Assembly: GCF_013376415.1 (NCBI RefSeq)
Contig: NZ_WYET01000002.1
Coordinates: forward strand, 1-64,000
DNA length: 64,000 nucleotides
Direction of reading: 5' to 3'
Source: Flagellimonas chongwuensis
GTDB lineage: Bacteria > Bacteroidota > Bacteroidia > Flavobacteriales > Flavobacteriaceae
The notes under the pieces were generated by a model. The model saw nothing but the letters and a program-made list of their open reading frames with translations, made no database searches and was not told the DNA's origin. Below are positions 17,793 through 28,303 of the stretch, piece after piece. The translations under genes were made by a program, and so were the position numbers. Within the stretch, counting starts at the first letter, position 1. Every line of letters begins with the position of its first letter.

Positions 17793-19412
17793 TTATTTTC
17801 CATTGAACCATATCATCACATAGGCCACAATGGCTATAATAACGATGGAAATGGCTATATCTTTCCAATTGTAACTGTTTTTGTTCTGCTTTCTTTCCTC
17901 TTCCGAAATAGTGGCATAGGTAAGGTTCTTGAGCTTTTCTTCTGATGGCGGCGCCGTAGCATAGCTCACGACCAAAATCAGGATAATACAGAACAAGAAG
18001 AACCATGAAGCAAAGGACAGAAAGTTCATATCACCCAACAAGAACCAGAAACTATCAGGGTTCAAGGAACCCTTCACCAACTCCAACACAATACGAAGCG
18101 CTCCCACGATAAATCCGACCACCATGGTCACGAATGCCCCTTGCGCATTGATTCGTTTATGAAAAATACCCAATAGGAATACTGCTGTAATCGGAGGTGC
18201 TATATAAGACTGGACACTTTGCAGGTATTCATAAAGCACTCCAGATATATTGGCCATAATTGGAATCCAGATGATTCCTATAATTACCACAATCACCGTT
18301 GCAATCTGTCCTGTACGCACCAATTTCTTTTCTGGCGCATCGGGACGTAACTTTTTATAGATATCCACTGTAAAGAGTGTGGAACACGAATTAAAAACCG
18401 AGGCCAAGGAACTCATCAATGCAGCCAAAAGACCTGCGGCCACCAGTCCTCTAAGTCCGGATGGCAATAAGTTGCTCATCAATACAGGAAATGCTTGGTC
18501 CGGGCTGTCCCAGTTCAATTCCCCTCTCATTTTTAAGGTCAAAGCAATTACACCTGGAATCAAGAATAGGAACACGGGCAGCAACTTCAATAAAGCCCCG
18601 AAAATGGTTCCTCTCCTACCCTCTTTTATGTTCTTTGCCGTCAATGCACGTTGCACTATATACTGGTCTGTACACCAATACCAAATTCCCGTTATGGTAC
18701 TTGCTATCAACAAGGGTGGCCAAGGAAAGTCCGGATCGGAGGCCGCTCTCCACATATTAAGGTATTCCGGGGTAACGGTCTGTTTCATACTCTCCCATCC
18801 ACCTACGTGGTTCAATCCAATAAATGTAAGTGCCGCTGCTCCGATTACTAGAATCACAGCCTGTAAGGTCTCCGTGTAAACTACTGCACGCATTCCTCCA
18901 AGTACGGTATAAATTCCCGTTAGTACCACAGTAGCAATGGCTCCTGTCCAAAAATCTATCCCCAAGAGTGCAGAAACGACCACACCACCTGCATAAATTG
19001 TCACAGAAATCTTGGTAAGAACGTATGCTACGATAGAAAATACGGAAAGAATCCATCTTGCCCTGGCATCAAATCGCTTTTCCAAAAATTCGGGCATTGT
19101 AAAAACTCCTGCCCGTGCATAAAACGGTAAAAATACCCAACCTAAGATTAAAACGACCCAGGCCTGAATCTCATAAATCAGCATGGGCAAACGGTCCCCG
19201 GCACCAGCTCCTGCCAATCCCACAACGTGTTCCGACCCTATGTTCGAGGCAAAAATAGACGCTCCGACAACGAACCATCCTACATTTCTACCAGCCAAAA
19301 AATAGTCTTCGGTATTGTTCTCCTTTTTCCGAATTACCCATAGTGCAATTCCCAGAAGAATTAAAAAGTATATGGATATGGCTACCCAATCAAACGTATC
19401 CAATGTCTGCAT
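17793..19412 (-). CDS. Sodium/solute symporter (SSS family), likely L-arabinose importer
   Basis: A 539-residue inner-membrane transporter with about 14 helices. The SSS marks are clear: ENNTEDYFLAGRNVGWFVVGASIFASNIGSEH-like start (residues about 28-60, Ser/Asn sodium-site region), GGMRAVVYTETLQ and WYWCTDQYIVQRAL, as in vSGLT and Bacteroidota sugar symporters. The ATG at 19410-19412, 10 bp after the mutarotase stop, is preferred over an in-frame codon inside that gene. As the last gene of the arabinose operon it probably brings arabinose from the periplasm to the isomerase. Confidence 0.9.
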   Translation of the reverse strand: MQTLDTFDWVAISIYFLILLGIALWVIRKKENNTEDYFLAGRNVGWFVVGASIFASNIGSEHVVGLAGAGAGDRLPMLIYEIQAWVVLILGWVFLPFYARAGVFTMPEFLEKRFDARARWILSVFSIVAYVLTKISVTIYAGGVVVSALLGIDFWTGAIATVVLTGIYTVLGGMRAVVYTETLQAVILVIGAAALTFIGLNHVGGWESMKQTVTPEYLNMWRAASDPDFPWPPLLIASTITGIWYWCTDQYIVQRALTAKNIKEGRRGTIFGALLKLLPVFLFLIPGVIALTLKMRGELNWDSPDQAFPVLMSNLLPSGLRGLVAAGLLAALMSSLASVFNSCSTLFTVDIYKKLRPDAPEKKLVRTGQIATVIVVIIGIIWIPIMANISGVLYEYLQSVQSYIAPPITAVFLLGIFHKRINAQGAFVTMVVGFIVGALRIVLELVKGSLNPDSFWFLLGDMNFLSFASWFFLFCIILILVVSYATAPPSEEKLKNLTYATISEEERKQNKNSYNWKDIAISIVIIAIVAYVMIWFNGK

Positions 19413-19422
19413 GGCAGTTATT

Positions 19423-20607
19423 TTATTTGGTTGATAATTTATACATGGTCCTCGAAGTATATTTTTCACCAGGATTCAGCCTAACCGATGGAAAATCTGA
19501 CTGGTTGGGACTATCTGGATAGTGTTGGGTTTCCAAACAGAAGCCTGAACGCTTGACATAAGTACCCCCTGCTTTTGCAGGCAAGGTTCCATCCAAAAAG
19601 TTTCCGCTATAAAACTGAATCGCGGGCTCGTTGGTGTATACTTCCATAAAACGTCCCGTTTTTTCGTGATATGCCGAGGCGGCCAAACGAAAGTTGTCCT
19701 TACCCTCATTAAGCACCCAACAATGATCATAACCGCCACCAAGTCCCAATTGCTCGTTTTCGGCCTCTATCTCCTTACCAATGAGTTTGGGCTCCGTGAA
19801 ATCGAAAGGCGTTCCCGCTACTTTCCTTAATTCTCCAGTCGGAATCAAACCTCCATCAACGGGCAAGTAGGTATCGGCATTCAAATAAATATTATGGTCC
19901 AAAACTGGTTTGGAAAGTTGTCCTGAAAGATTAAAATAACTGTGCTGCGTTAAGTTTACTACGGTTGACTTATCGGTAACGGCCTCATATTGGATGTCAA
20001 GGGCGTTATCATCAGTAAGGATATAGGTAACCTTTACATCCAATTTACCCGGATAGCCTTCTTCGCCATCTTTACTGGTATAGGTAAGTTCCAAGGTTGC
20101 TCCTTCATCGGTAGTTTTGGGTTCGGCGTTCCATACCACTTTATCAAAACCTTTTTCTCCACCGTGAAGATGGTTGTCCCCATCGTTGGTTGCCAAGGTA
20201 TAGCTTTCCCCGTCCAAAGAAAATTTTCCTTCAGCGATACGGTTACCGTACCTACCAATGAGCGCCCCAAAATATGGGTTTCCTTCCAGATATTGATCTA
20301 GGTTGTCAAAACCCAATACAATATCATCATAAGATCCATTTCTATCAGGAGCTGTCCAACGAGTAATGATACCCCCGTAGGTAATGACATCCACTTCTGT
20401 TCCCGCTTCATTTTTCAAGGTGAATTTCTTTATTTCCGTACCATCGGGCATTGTACCAAAGGTGGTTTCCTCGATGGGATTCGGTTGGTTTGCTGTGGTT
20501 TCAATCTCCATTTCTGATTGGTTTTCTTTTTTGTTTTGCTTACAAGCTATATTGATAAGGCTCATAAGTAAAATACCGTACAATATAACTGGTTTGGTTA
20601 TCCTCAT
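19423..20607 (-). CDS. galM: Aldose 1-epimerase (mutarotase), lipoprotein
   Basis: A 394-residue GalM-type protein with a lipoprotein signal (INIACK, Cys at 22), so it acts outside the cytoplasm. The galactose-mutarotase fold shows in TYGGIITRWTAPDRNG, YFGALIGRYGNRIAEGKF (near 125), NDGDNHLHGGEKGFDKVVW with the catalytic His, NLTQHSYFNLSG, and YDHCWVLN; the catalytic Glu is probably in FCLETQHYPDSPN. It interconverts anomers of released arabinose before the downstream symporter. Sits in the middle of the arabinose operon. Confidence 0.93.
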   Translation of the reverse strand: MRITKPVILYGILLMSLINIACKQNKKENQSEMEIETTANQPNPIEETTFGTMPDGTEIKKFTLKNEAGTEVDVITYGGIITRWTAPDRNGSYDDIVLGFDNLDQYLEGNPYFGALIGRYGNRIAEGKFSLDGESYTLATNDGDNHLHGGEKGFDKVVWNAEPKTTDEGATLELTYTSKDGEEGYPGKLDVKVTYILTDDNALDIQYEAVTDKSTVVNLTQHSYFNLSGQLSKPVLDHNIYLNADTYLPVDGGLIPTGELRKVAGTPFDFTEPKLIGKEIEAENEQLGLGGGYDHCWVLNEGKDNFRLAASAYHEKTGRFMEVYTNEPAIQFYSGNFLDGTLPAKAGGTYVKRSGFCLETQHYPDSPNQSDFPSVRLNPGEKYTSRTMYKLSTK

Positions 20608-20633
20608 GGTTACAAATTTATATTAGTTATTGA

Positions 20634-22139
20634 CTACATTCCATGTTGAAACATGTGATAGTATGCCTCGTTTGCATGCAGTTGGTCTTTGAATGTCCTT
20701 AGTTTCGTATCCGAATCTATTACCAAAAGTTCTATTCCGAAAATATCGGCAAAATCTTCCATATATTCTGTGGTCAATGCTTGTGTATATACCGTGTGGT
20801 GCGCTCCTCCAGCATGAATCCAAGCGGTTGCGGCAATATCCAAGTTTGGTTTCGCATCCCAAAGTACCCGTGCCACTGGTAATTTTGGCAAATCGGCCAT
20901 GGGAGCCACTGCTTCCACTTCGTTCACGATCAAACGGAACCTGTTGCCCATATCTATCAATGAAGCATTCAATGCATCACCTGCGGGAGAGTCGAAGACC
21001 AACCTAACAGGGTCTTCCTTACCGCCAATCCCTAACGGATGTACTTCACACGATGGTTTTGCGCTGGCAATGGACGGACATATTTCCAACATGTGCGACC
21101 CCAAAACATAGTCTTTTTGAGGTGTAAAGTGATAGGTGTAATCCTCCATAAAGGATGTTCCCCCCTCTAAGCCTTCGGCCATCACCTTCATGGTTCTGGT
21201 CAAGGCTGCCGTTTTCCAATCACCTTCGCCTCCAAAACCGTATCCATCGGCCATTAAACGCTGGACGGCGAGACCTGGCAGCTGTTTTAGAACGCCCAGA
21301 TTCTCAAAAGTATCGGTAAAGGCTTTAAAACCACCTTCGTCCAAAAAGGTTCTGAGTCCCAATTCTATTCTGGCTGAATCTATCAAAGACTGTCTTTGTG
21401 CTCCATTCTTTTGAAGCGATTCGGACAGATTATAGCTCGATTCATACTCTTCAATCAGTTGATCAACGGCCTTTTGTTCCAATCCATCAATAATATTGGT
21501 AATGTCTGATGAATCGTATCCATTTACCGCAACGCCAAAACGCATTTGGGCCGCAACTTTATCTCCCTCGGTAACGGCAACTTCGCGCATATTATCGCCA
21601 ATACGGGCCACTTTCATATGTTGCAATTCATCAACTCCCAAAGCAACTCGCGCCCAAATGGCCAATTTTTGTTGAACTCGCTCATCTTTCCAATGGCCTA
21701 CCACCACTTTACGGTTCTTGCGCATTCTGGACATCATAAAACCAAATTCGCGGTCGCCATGAGCCGATTGGTTCAAGTTCATAAAGTCCATATCAATACT
21801 ATCCCAAGGGATTTCTGCATTGAACTGTGTATGCAGATGGCAAAGTGGTTTGCTTAAAATGGAAAGTCCTGCAATCCACATTTTTGCTGGTGAAAAGGTA
21901 TGCATCCACGTTACCACCCCAATACAGGATGGTTCGTTACTGGCTTCGCGACATACTGTCGTTATTTCATGAGGCGTGGTAACAATCGGTTTAAAAACCA
22001 AGGTGACGGGTAGTTTTCCTTCTGCATTCAATCCATCCACTATTGCTTTGGAATTGCTGGCCACTTGTTTTAAAGTCTCTGGTCCATACAAATGTTGACT
22101 TCCTGTTACAAACCAGATTTCTTTTTGGGATATTTTCAT
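20634..22139 (-). CDS. araA: L-arabinose isomerase
   Basis: A 501-residue cytoplasmic isomerase, full length for the family (about 500). N-terminal [15 protein letters not shown], central [18 protein letters not shown] and [31 protein letters not shown], and the metal and active-site stretches [17 protein letters not shown] and [10 protein letters not shown] match AraA closely. Converts L-arabinose to L-ribulose with a divalent metal. Follows araD by 14 bp. Confidence 0.98.
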   Translation of the reverse strand: MKISQKEIWFVTGSQHLYGPETLKQVASNSKAIVDGLNAEGKLPVTLVFKPIVTTPHEITTVCREASNEPSCIGVVTWMHTFSPAKMWIAGLSILSKPLCHLHTQFNAEIPWDSIDMDFMNLNQSAHGDREFGFMMSRMRKNRKVVVGHWKDERVQQKLAIWARVALGVDELQHMKVARIGDNMREVAVTEGDKVAAQMRFGVAVNGYDSSDITNIIDGLEQKAVDQLIEEYESSYNLSESLQKNGAQRQSLIDSARIELGLRTFLDEGGFKAFTDTFENLGVLKQLPGLAVQRLMADGYGFGGEGDWKTAALTRTMKVMAEGLEGGTSFMEDYTYHFTPQKDYVLGSHMLEICPSIASAKPSCEVHPLGIGGKEDPVRLVFDSPAGDALNASLIDMGNRFRLIVNEVEAVAPMADLPKLPVARVLWDAKPNLDIAATAWIHAGGAHHTVYTQALTTEYMEDFADIFGIELLVIDSDTKLRTFKDQLHANEAYYHMFQHGM

Positions 22140-22153
22140 TTATTAAAGTTTAT

Positions 22154-22855
22154 TTATTGACCGTAGTACGCATTTTTACCGTGTTTACGCTCGTAGTGTT
22201 TTTTTATGAGAGAATCTTTTAATCTTGTTGCCTGAGGATTGATCTGCAAAGTCAAATACGCCATTTGGGCAACCGTTTCCAACACTTTGGTATTGTATAC
22301 CGCTTTGGCAGCATTCTTGCCCCAAGCGAAAGGGCCGTGGTTTCCGATCAAAACCATTTCAACCTCATTATAGTCCAAACTCCTCTCCTTAAAGCAGTCC
22401 AAAATTTGGATTCCCGTATTGTGCTCGTAGTTCCCTTCGATAAGTTCATCTGCCATCGGCGGCGCACAGGGAATATCCTGGGTAAGGTGGTCCGCATGCG
22501 TGGTCCCAAAAATGGGAATATCCCTTTGGGCCTGTGCCCATGAAACGGAATACATGGCGTGGGTATGGGCCACTCCCCCTATATTCTCCCAGTTTTTATA
22601 TAGATAGCTGTGTGTTTTGGTGTCGGACGACGGTCTCATGTTGCCCTCTACCACATTATTATCGTAATCCATGATAACGATATCCTCTGGTTTTAATGTC
22701 TCATAGGGAATACCACTGGGCTTGATGCCAAAAACAGCATTTTCCCTGTCCACAGCACTCACATTACCGAAGGTATATATAACAAGTCCCAAGGCATTGA
22801 GTTCCATGTTTGCTTCGTAGCATTCTTCTTTCAGCAATTTGTATTTAGAGCTCAT
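22154..22855 (-). CDS. araD: L-ribulose-5-phosphate 4-epimerase
   Basis: About 233 residues, class II aldolase/adducin fold. Seen: LVIYTFGNVSAVDRE, GIKPSGIPYETLKPEDIVIMD, RPSSDTKTHSYLYK, and the zinc-site histidines in GVAHTHAMYSVSWAQA and FGTTHADH, then LIGNHGPFAWG. Makes D-xylulose-5-phosphate for the pentose phosphate pathway. The ATG at 22853-22855 lies one base after the araB stop; the longer reading frame into araB is rejected because it adds 40 non-family residues. Confidence 0.97.
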   Translation of the reverse strand: MSSKYKLLKEECYEANMELNALGLVIYTFGNVSAVDRENAVFGIKPSGIPYETLKPEDIVIMDYDNNVVEGNMRPSSDTKTHSYLYKNWENIGGVAHTHAMYSVSWAQAQRDIPIFGTTHADHLTQDIPCAPPMADELIEGNYEHNTGIQILDCFKERSLDYNEVEMVLIGNHGPFAWGKNAAKAVYNTKVLETVAQMAYLTLQINPQATRLKDSLIKKHYERKHGKNAYYGQ

Positions 22856-22856
22856 C

Positions 22857-24533
22857 TTATGTGTTTTTGTTCGTTTGTTCTTCCACAAAGTTTCCAAGCT
22901 GTTTATACGCTTCCAACAACTGGGCATATACCTCCACTTGGGACGCTTGCGGAAAATATTCTGCTTCAAAGTCACTTCCCATTACCTTACTGGCCTCAAT
23001 GACATTATCATAGATCCCAGCGGCAACTGCTGCATAAATAGCGGCTCCCAGTGCGGGTGCCTGGTCCGATTCGGCCACTTTAATGGGCATATTGAGCACA
23101 TTGGCCAAAGTCTGCATGATGAATGGTGATTTTCTGGCCACTCCTCCAATGCCGATAACGGTCTCTATTTTTACCCCCTCTTCTTCAAAACGGTCCACAA
23201 TCATTTTGGCCCCGAAACAAATGGCATTGACCAAGGATTTAAAAATATGGGGGGCCTTCGTACCCAGCGATATTCCGGAAATGGCACTTTTTAATTCTTG
23301 ATTGGCATCCGGGGTTCTTCGCCCGTTCACCCAGTCCAATGCGATTGGCACGGATTCTGACAACGGGATTGCCTCGGCTTGTTCCGCCAAAAGCCTTATG
23401 AACCTTGATTCGACCTCAACTTTAAGGTCTGCTTTTTGTTCTTCTGATAGTGCTTTGGAGTTTAAAACCAAGTTATCCATCGGCCATTGCAATACGTCCT
23501 TGAACCATGCCAATACATCACCAAAAGCGGATTGACCTGCTTCCAGACCAACCATACCAGGGATTACGGAACCATCGACCTGTCCACAGATTCCCTTGAC
23601 GGTTTTATCACCTACTGCTTCGTTGGAAGATACCATAATGTCACAAGTGGATGTTCCCATTACCCTTACCAGTGCATGATGGTCTACTTTGGCTCCTACC
23701 GCGCCTGCATGGGCATCAAAAGTTCCTACGGCAATCACTGTTTCTGTTGTTAAGCCCAATTTGCCTGCCCATTCTTCATTTAGATGACCTGCGATTTCGT
23801 TTGACGTAAAGGTTTCTTCATACAGATTATCACGAAGTGATGCTAAATATGGGTCCAGTTTGGATAAGAATTCCTTGTCAGGAAGTCCGCCCCAGCTCTC
23901 GTGCCACATAGCTTTATGCCCTGCAGCACATCGGCTTCTTCTAAATGCCTTTAGATCTTTTTCATCCGCCAAGAGATAGGTGATGAAATCGCAATGCTCC
24001 ATCCAAGTATGGGTAGCATCAACTACGCTTTTATCTTCTCTGGCCACATGCAGAATTTTGGCCCAGAACCATTCGGAAGAATAGATTCCTCCTTCATATT
24101 TGGTATAATCTTCTCCGCCCCAGCTTCTGGCCAAATCATTGATTTCGTTGGCTTCTTTAACCGCGGTATGATCCTTCCAAAGTACCATCATGGCGTTTGG
24201 ATTTTCTTTAAAACCTTCCGTGCAGGCCAATGCTGTACCGTCTTGAGTCACTGGCATTGGCGAGGAACCTGTGGTATCTATACAGATTCCTTTTACAGTT
24301 TCTGGGGACACCTCGCCTTGTTTCATCACGGAGGTTACGGTATGCTCCAATCCCTCGATATGATCCAAAGGATGTTGCCTAAACTGGTTGATGGCGGGGT
24401 CACAGTATTTTTGTGCTTTCCACCTAGGGTACCAGAATACTTCGGAAGCCAGTTCTGCTCCGTTTTGGGAATCAATCAGTACCGCTCTTACTGAGTCGGA
24501 ACCATAATCGAGTCCTATTACATATTTTTTCAT
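22857..24533 (-). CDS. araB: Ribulokinase
   Basis: A 558-residue FGGY-family sugar kinase. The start has the phosphate motif YVIGLDYGSDSVRAVLID; then ICIDTTGSSPMPV, WKDHTA, GTFDAHAGAVGA and MGTSTCDIM (adenosine and hinge motifs), and GIGGVARKSPFIMQTLANVL near the C-terminus. Phosphorylates L-ribulose. Translationally tight with araD (one base apart) and 4 bp after the GH127 gene. Confidence 0.97.
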   Translation of the reverse strand: MKKYVIGLDYGSDSVRAVLIDSQNGAELASEVFWYPRWKAQKYCDPAINQFRQHPLDHIEGLEHTVTSVMKQGEVSPETVKGICIDTTGSSPMPVTQDGTALACTEGFKENPNAMMVLWKDHTAVKEANEINDLARSWGGEDYTKYEGGIYSSEWFWAKILHVAREDKSVVDATHTWMEHCDFITYLLADEKDLKAFRRSRCAAGHKAMWHESWGGLPDKEFLSKLDPYLASLRDNLYEETFTSNEIAGHLNEEWAGKLGLTTETVIAVGTFDAHAGAVGAKVDHHALVRVMGTSTCDIMVSSNEAVGDKTVKGICGQVDGSVIPGMVGLEAGQSAFGDVLAWFKDVLQWPMDNLVLNSKALSEEQKADLKVEVESRFIRLLAEQAEAIPLSESVPIALDWVNGRRTPDANQELKSAISGISLGTKAPHIFKSLVNAICFGAKMIVDRFEEEGVKIETVIGIGGVARKSPFIMQTLANVLNMPIKVAESDQAPALGAAIYAAVAAGIYDNVIEASKVMGSDFEAEYFPQASQVEVYAQLLEAYKQLGNFVEEQTNKNT

Positions 24534-24537
24534 TATT

Positions 24538-26514
24538 TTATTTTTCTTCCGTTGGCAACCACACCTTCATTTTACCAATACCACGATTGGACCATGAGTA
24601 ATAGGGTATGGCGGTTAACTTCTCATTTGATATGGTTTTGACGCCTCCCAATAATTCGGGCTGCATCTCCACCTTGTATTCTTCATTGGGAGTGACTCGG
24701 ATATCATCAAAAGTGTTTTTATTGTCAATCTCCTCTACCGCATAAACTATAGGACCATACTCAAGGGACATTTTCCCCAGGTCTTCTTCAACTTCTGGAT
24801 TGGCCTTCACTTTTCTTACGGACATTGGGAACTCCAATTCCACCTGATCACCAGATTTCCATGTTCTGGTCAGCGTGAAGTAGCCATTATCGGCGACCAT
24901 ATCAATCTCCTCCCCATTTAAACTGAGCTTATTGCTTGCTTCATCTTTGGAAACATATTGATACAAATCTCCAGGTAAAACGGTATTCCTGGACCAGCTA
25001 GGTATCCTGAACTTTATGGTAAATTCTCCTTCCATCTCTGGTTCTACAGTGAATTTAACTTTCCCGTCCCATGGGTACGATGTGTCTTGAGTGACCCTTA
25101 TGTCTTGATTCTGCAATTCCACCTTTGCCTCATTGCTCGCATATAGATTCGTATAAAGGGTATTGCCCGTTTTGGAATAGATTAGCCCTGGCATGGCAGG
25201 AATAAAACGAATCACATTGGTAGGGCAGCAAGAGCAATCGAACCAAGATTGACGGGTACATGCTCCACGGTTAAATTTGTAAACCCCATCCGATTCCAAG
25301 GCATTGGGATAAAAAAACTCTTGCCCATCCAGTGACAATCCAGAGATCAACCCGTTGTACAATGTCCTTTCAATAACATCAAAGTATTTTACATCCCCCG
25401 TGAGGTTATGTAACCTATGGTTCCAATATACACTACCAATAGCTGCACATGTTTCACTATACGCCGTTAAGTTTGGGAGTTCATAATTGTCTCCAAATTG
25501 TTCGCCATCATGTTCTGCTCCAATTCCACCTGTGATATACATTTTTTTGTTTACCATATTAGTCCAAAGGATTTCTACGGCTTTTAGGTATGCTGTATCT
25601 TTCTCAATGGCTGCGATGTCGGTCATACCCGCGTACATGTACACAGCCCTAACAGCATGTCCCACTACCTCTTTCTGCTCAACAACTGGCACATGGTCTT
25701 GAGAATACCATCCAAAAAGCTCATGATTGTCGGGATTTCCCCTGTTGTCCAAAAAGTATTTGGAAAGTTTTAGATAATCCTCTTTCCCGGTAATCCGATA
25801 CAGTTTGATGAGCCCTGTTTCGATAATCTGGTGCCCAGGGACAGCAGCAATTTTTCCTTTGCCATCACCAAAAGTCTCTACCATTAAGTCTGCATTTTTG
25901 ATAGCAATATCCAAGAAATTTCTTTTTCCCGTTGCCTTGTAATGAACGGCCGCAGCTTCGTATAAATGGCCTGCATTGTAAAGTTCATGGCTCATAAAAA
26001 GACCGTCCCAACGCTTTCCTTCTTTTACCTCCACCCACGGTGCAGGGGGCTTTCCTGGGTTGATAGTCCTCCAAGTTGTCAAATAACCATCTGCTTCCTG
26101 TCCTACTTTAATAATCGATATCAAAGAATCCACCAAAGTTTCCAGTTTTGGGTTTGGAGCACTGATTAGGGAATTGGAGGCTCCCTCAATAATTTTATAG
26201 ACATCGGTATCATCAAAAGGCATGGCACCTTTTACCTCCCCTTCCATTTCTCCCCCTGCAATCAGAAAATTGTCAAAACGACCTTCTTCTTGGCATTTGG
26301 CCAAAGCATATTCTATCGTTTTTTCCTGGACTCGCTGTATGATAGGCAACCAAAACTCATCCTTCAGCTTTACATTCTGTATGTTCACAGACTCAATGGG
26401 ATAGTCCGGTGACTCACCAGCCATGTTTTCATTACTTGCCTGATTTTTGGAATCTTCCTTGCAGGATATGGTCAACAAAAGAAGACCTGCCAGCGTAAAT
26501 AAATTTTTTTTCAT
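24538..26514 (-). CDS. GH127 beta-L-arabinofuranosidase (DUF1680), lipoprotein
   Basis: A 658-residue lipoprotein (LTISCKE, Cys at 18). From about residue 40 it follows the GH127 (alpha/alpha)6 enzyme plan: VKLKDEFWLPIIQRVQEKT, GHQIIETGLIKLYR, GGIGAEHDGEQFG. The zinc and catalytic residues of the family are present: ETC at 354-356 and CSCC at 427-430, so Glu354, Cys356, Cys429 and Cys430 would match HypBA1 Glu338, Cys340, nucleophile Cys417 and Cys418. HypBA1 of Bifidobacterium longum removes beta-1,2 arabinofuranose from hydroxyproline-linked arabinosides, which fits the hydroxyproline genes nearby. Pectic arabinan caps or RG-II side chains are alternative targets. Confidence 0.92.
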   Translation of the reverse strand: MKKNLFTLAGLLLLTISCKEDSKNQASNENMAGESPDYPIESVNIQNVKLKDEFWLPIIQRVQEKTIEYALAKCQEEGRFDNFLIAGGEMEGEVKGAMPFDDTDVYKIIEGASNSLISAPNPKLETLVDSLISIIKVGQEADGYLTTWRTINPGKPPAPWVEVKEGKRWDGLFMSHELYNAGHLYEAAAVHYKATGKRNFLDIAIKNADLMVETFGDGKGKIAAVPGHQIIETGLIKLYRITGKEDYLKLSKYFLDNRGNPDNHELFGWYSQDHVPVVEQKEVVGHAVRAVYMYAGMTDIAAIEKDTAYLKAVEILWTNMVNKKMYITGGIGAEHDGEQFGDNYELPNLTAYSETCAAIGSVYWNHRLHNLTGDVKYFDVIERTLYNGLISGLSLDGQEFFYPNALESDGVYKFNRGACTRQSWFDCSCCPTNVIRFIPAMPGLIYSKTGNTLYTNLYASNEAKVELQNQDIRVTQDTSYPWDGKVKFTVEPEMEGEFTIKFRIPSWSRNTVLPGDLYQYVSKDEASNKLSLNGEEIDMVADNGYFTLTRTWKSGDQVELEFPMSVRKVKANPEVEEDLGKMSLEYGPIVYAVEEIDNKNTFDDIRVTPNEEYKVEMQPELLGGVKTISNEKLTAIPYYSWSNRGIGKMKVWLPTEEK

Positions 26515-26520
26515 GTTCTC

Positions 26521-28068
26521 TTAACTTCCTTGTAAGACTATAAGTGAATGTGCGGGGATGGCGATAGAAATTTTCCCTTTTTTCAATTTGGAATCTTTAA
26601 ATTCTTTCGGAGTCACCTTTTCGGGATTGTCAAAGGAATTATGATCTTGAAGCTTTTCCGATGTCAAAATATTTCCTTCAATCTTTTTGATATCCAATGT
26701 GGAAATGTCCACCTCTACCTCAACATTCTTTTCTGGGTCAATGTTTACCAAAGAAATATGGACCTTCCCTGCTTCATCCTTTGACGCAGATACGGATACT
26801 ACCGGAAGTCCTCTATACTCCATATTATCTTCGACTTTGGTTGGCAACAGTTTTGCATCATGGTGCACTTTGTACATGTGCATGACATGGTAGGTAGGCG
26901 TTTTGATCATTTTCTCTTCATCGGTGAGTATCACTGCCTGTAGCACATTGACCATTTGCGCCAAGTTGGCCATTTTGACCCTTCGTGCATGATTGTTAAA
27001 TGTATTGAGCACTGTGCCTGCAATCATCACATCACGGATGGTATTCTGTTGGAAAAGCACCCCGTTTGCCACTTCTGGTTCGGCATCGTACCACCCTCCC
27101 CATTCGTCGACAAAAAGGTCTACCTTACCTTCAGGGTCGTACTTATCCATGATTTCGATATGCTTGGCCACATATTCTTCCATGTTAAGCGCCTGTTCCA
27201 TCGTTTTAAAATATATCTCTTCATCAAAGTTGATAGATGGGCCTTTATCGTTCCAATCGAACACAGCATAATCGTGCAGCGCTACGGCCTCCATCAGTTC
27301 GTGAGGAACATTTTTCATCAAGGTTTCGGTCCAATGGTAATCATCTTCCGATGCTCCAGAGGCAATCCTATATACCTCGGTCTCCCCGGACCAACCTGGC
27401 ATAAAGGTGGCATACTGACGATAGATATCTGCATAGTACTCTGCGGTCATGTTTCCGCCACAACCCCATGTTTCGTTACCCACACCCCAATATTTGACCT
27501 TCCAAGGTTCTTCCCTTCCATTTTCACGGCGCCAATCGGCCATTGGGCTTATACCGTCATGATTGGTATACTGCACCCAGTCAATCAACTCCTGCACGGT
27601 TCCACTACCCACGTTCGCTGAGAGATAGGGCTCTGCTTCGAGCACTTCGCAAAGATTTAAAAAGTTATGGGTCCCAAAACTATTATCCTCTGTGGTCCCG
27701 CCCCACCAACGGTTTACAATGGTTGGTCGATTTTCTTTGGGACCTACACCGTCCTTCCAGTGATAGGTGTCAGCAAAACAGCCTCCCGGCCATCTTAAAT
27801 TGGGTATATCAAGCTCCTTTAAGGCCGCTATGATATCATTTCGAACTCCCTCGGTATTGGGAATGATTTTGTTTTCTTCCCCAACATATAGTCCTTCATA
27901 AATACAACGCCCAAGATGTTCTGCAAAATGGCCATAAATATGTTTACTGACTATGGGTGCTTCCGCATCTTCCTGAACACTGATCTTAATTGGGTCTTGT
28001 GCATTGGAAAAAGTAATTAAAAACAAGGCGGCCGTAATGGTGGTGTACCTTAAAATTTTCATGTGCAT
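26521..28068 (-). CDS. GH51 alpha-L-arabinofuranosidase, secreted
   Basis: A 515-residue enzyme with a signal peptide (cut near SNAQ). GH51 marks: HIYGHFAEHLGRCIYEGLYVG, LRWPGGCFADTYHWKDGVGP, the acid/base Glu in GVGNETWGCGG (about residue 200) and the nucleophile Glu in LFVDEWGGWY (about 317). The C-terminal beta sandwich ends IAIPAHSLIVLQ. Releases alpha-linked L-arabinofuranose from arabinan or glycoprotein side chains, probably in the periplasm. First gene of the seven-gene arabinose operon. A second in-frame ATG at 28062 is also possible. Confidence 0.95.
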   Translation of the reverse strand: MHMKILRYTTITAALFLITFSNAQDPIKISVQEDAEAPIVSKHIYGHFAEHLGRCIYEGLYVGEENKIIPNTEGVRNDIIAALKELDIPNLRWPGGCFADTYHWKDGVGPKENRPTIVNRWWGGTTEDNSFGTHNFLNLCEVLEAEPYLSANVGSGTVQELIDWVQYTNHDGISPMADWRRENGREEPWKVKYWGVGNETWGCGGNMTAEYYADIYRQYATFMPGWSGETEVYRIASGASEDDYHWTETLMKNVPHELMEAVALHDYAVFDWNDKGPSINFDEEIYFKTMEQALNMEEYVAKHIEIMDKYDPEGKVDLFVDEWGGWYDAEPEVANGVLFQQNTIRDVMIAGTVLNTFNNHARRVKMANLAQMVNVLQAVILTDEEKMIKTPTYHVMHMYKVHHDAKLLPTKVEDNMEYRGLPVVSVSASKDEAGKVHISLVNIDPEKNVEVEVDISTLDIKKIEGNILTSEKLQDHNSFDNPEKVTPKEFKDSKLKKGKISIAIPAHSLIVLQGS

Positions 28069-28156
28069 TTGGTTTGATTTGTTTTAGTTTCATGTCAAAA
28101 ACAACAAAATTCTCACCTAATGTGCTTTCTAAAAAAAGCAAATTAGAGGGGTATTT

Positions 28157-28177
28157 TTTTACAAGTGTTGTATTTAC
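28157..28177. promoter_or_regulatory. Candidate operator in the arabinose operon / regulator intergenic region
   Basis: The 235-bp divergent gap holds TACAAGTGTTGTA (28160-28172, a 5-bp inverted repeat with GTG spacer) followed by TTTACA. Read on the minus strand it contains ACACTTGTAAA, identical to the core of the perfect palindrome at 51831-51846 before the second susC. Position between the regulator gene and the operon it probably controls suggests a binding site for the Nudix regulator. Its distance to a weak CTAATTTG element on the minus strand (about 28131-28138) would put it over the -33 region. Confidence 0.5.
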
Positions 28178-28303
28178 ATTTTTAAAATAACGAAAGTTTT
28201 TTGGTTAAAACAAGAAAAATGATGTTTCAATCGAAAAAAGTTCCCAAAAGACCAGTATTCAGAAATGTTTATATTTTAGCAATCGGAATTTATACGTGAA
28301 GAA

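Noticed and set aside
26956..27621. 221-codon plus-strand frame opposite the GH51 gene
   Set aside because: Shadow of the GH51 coding sequence; composition (His/Phe/Ile runs) is typical of an antisense frame.
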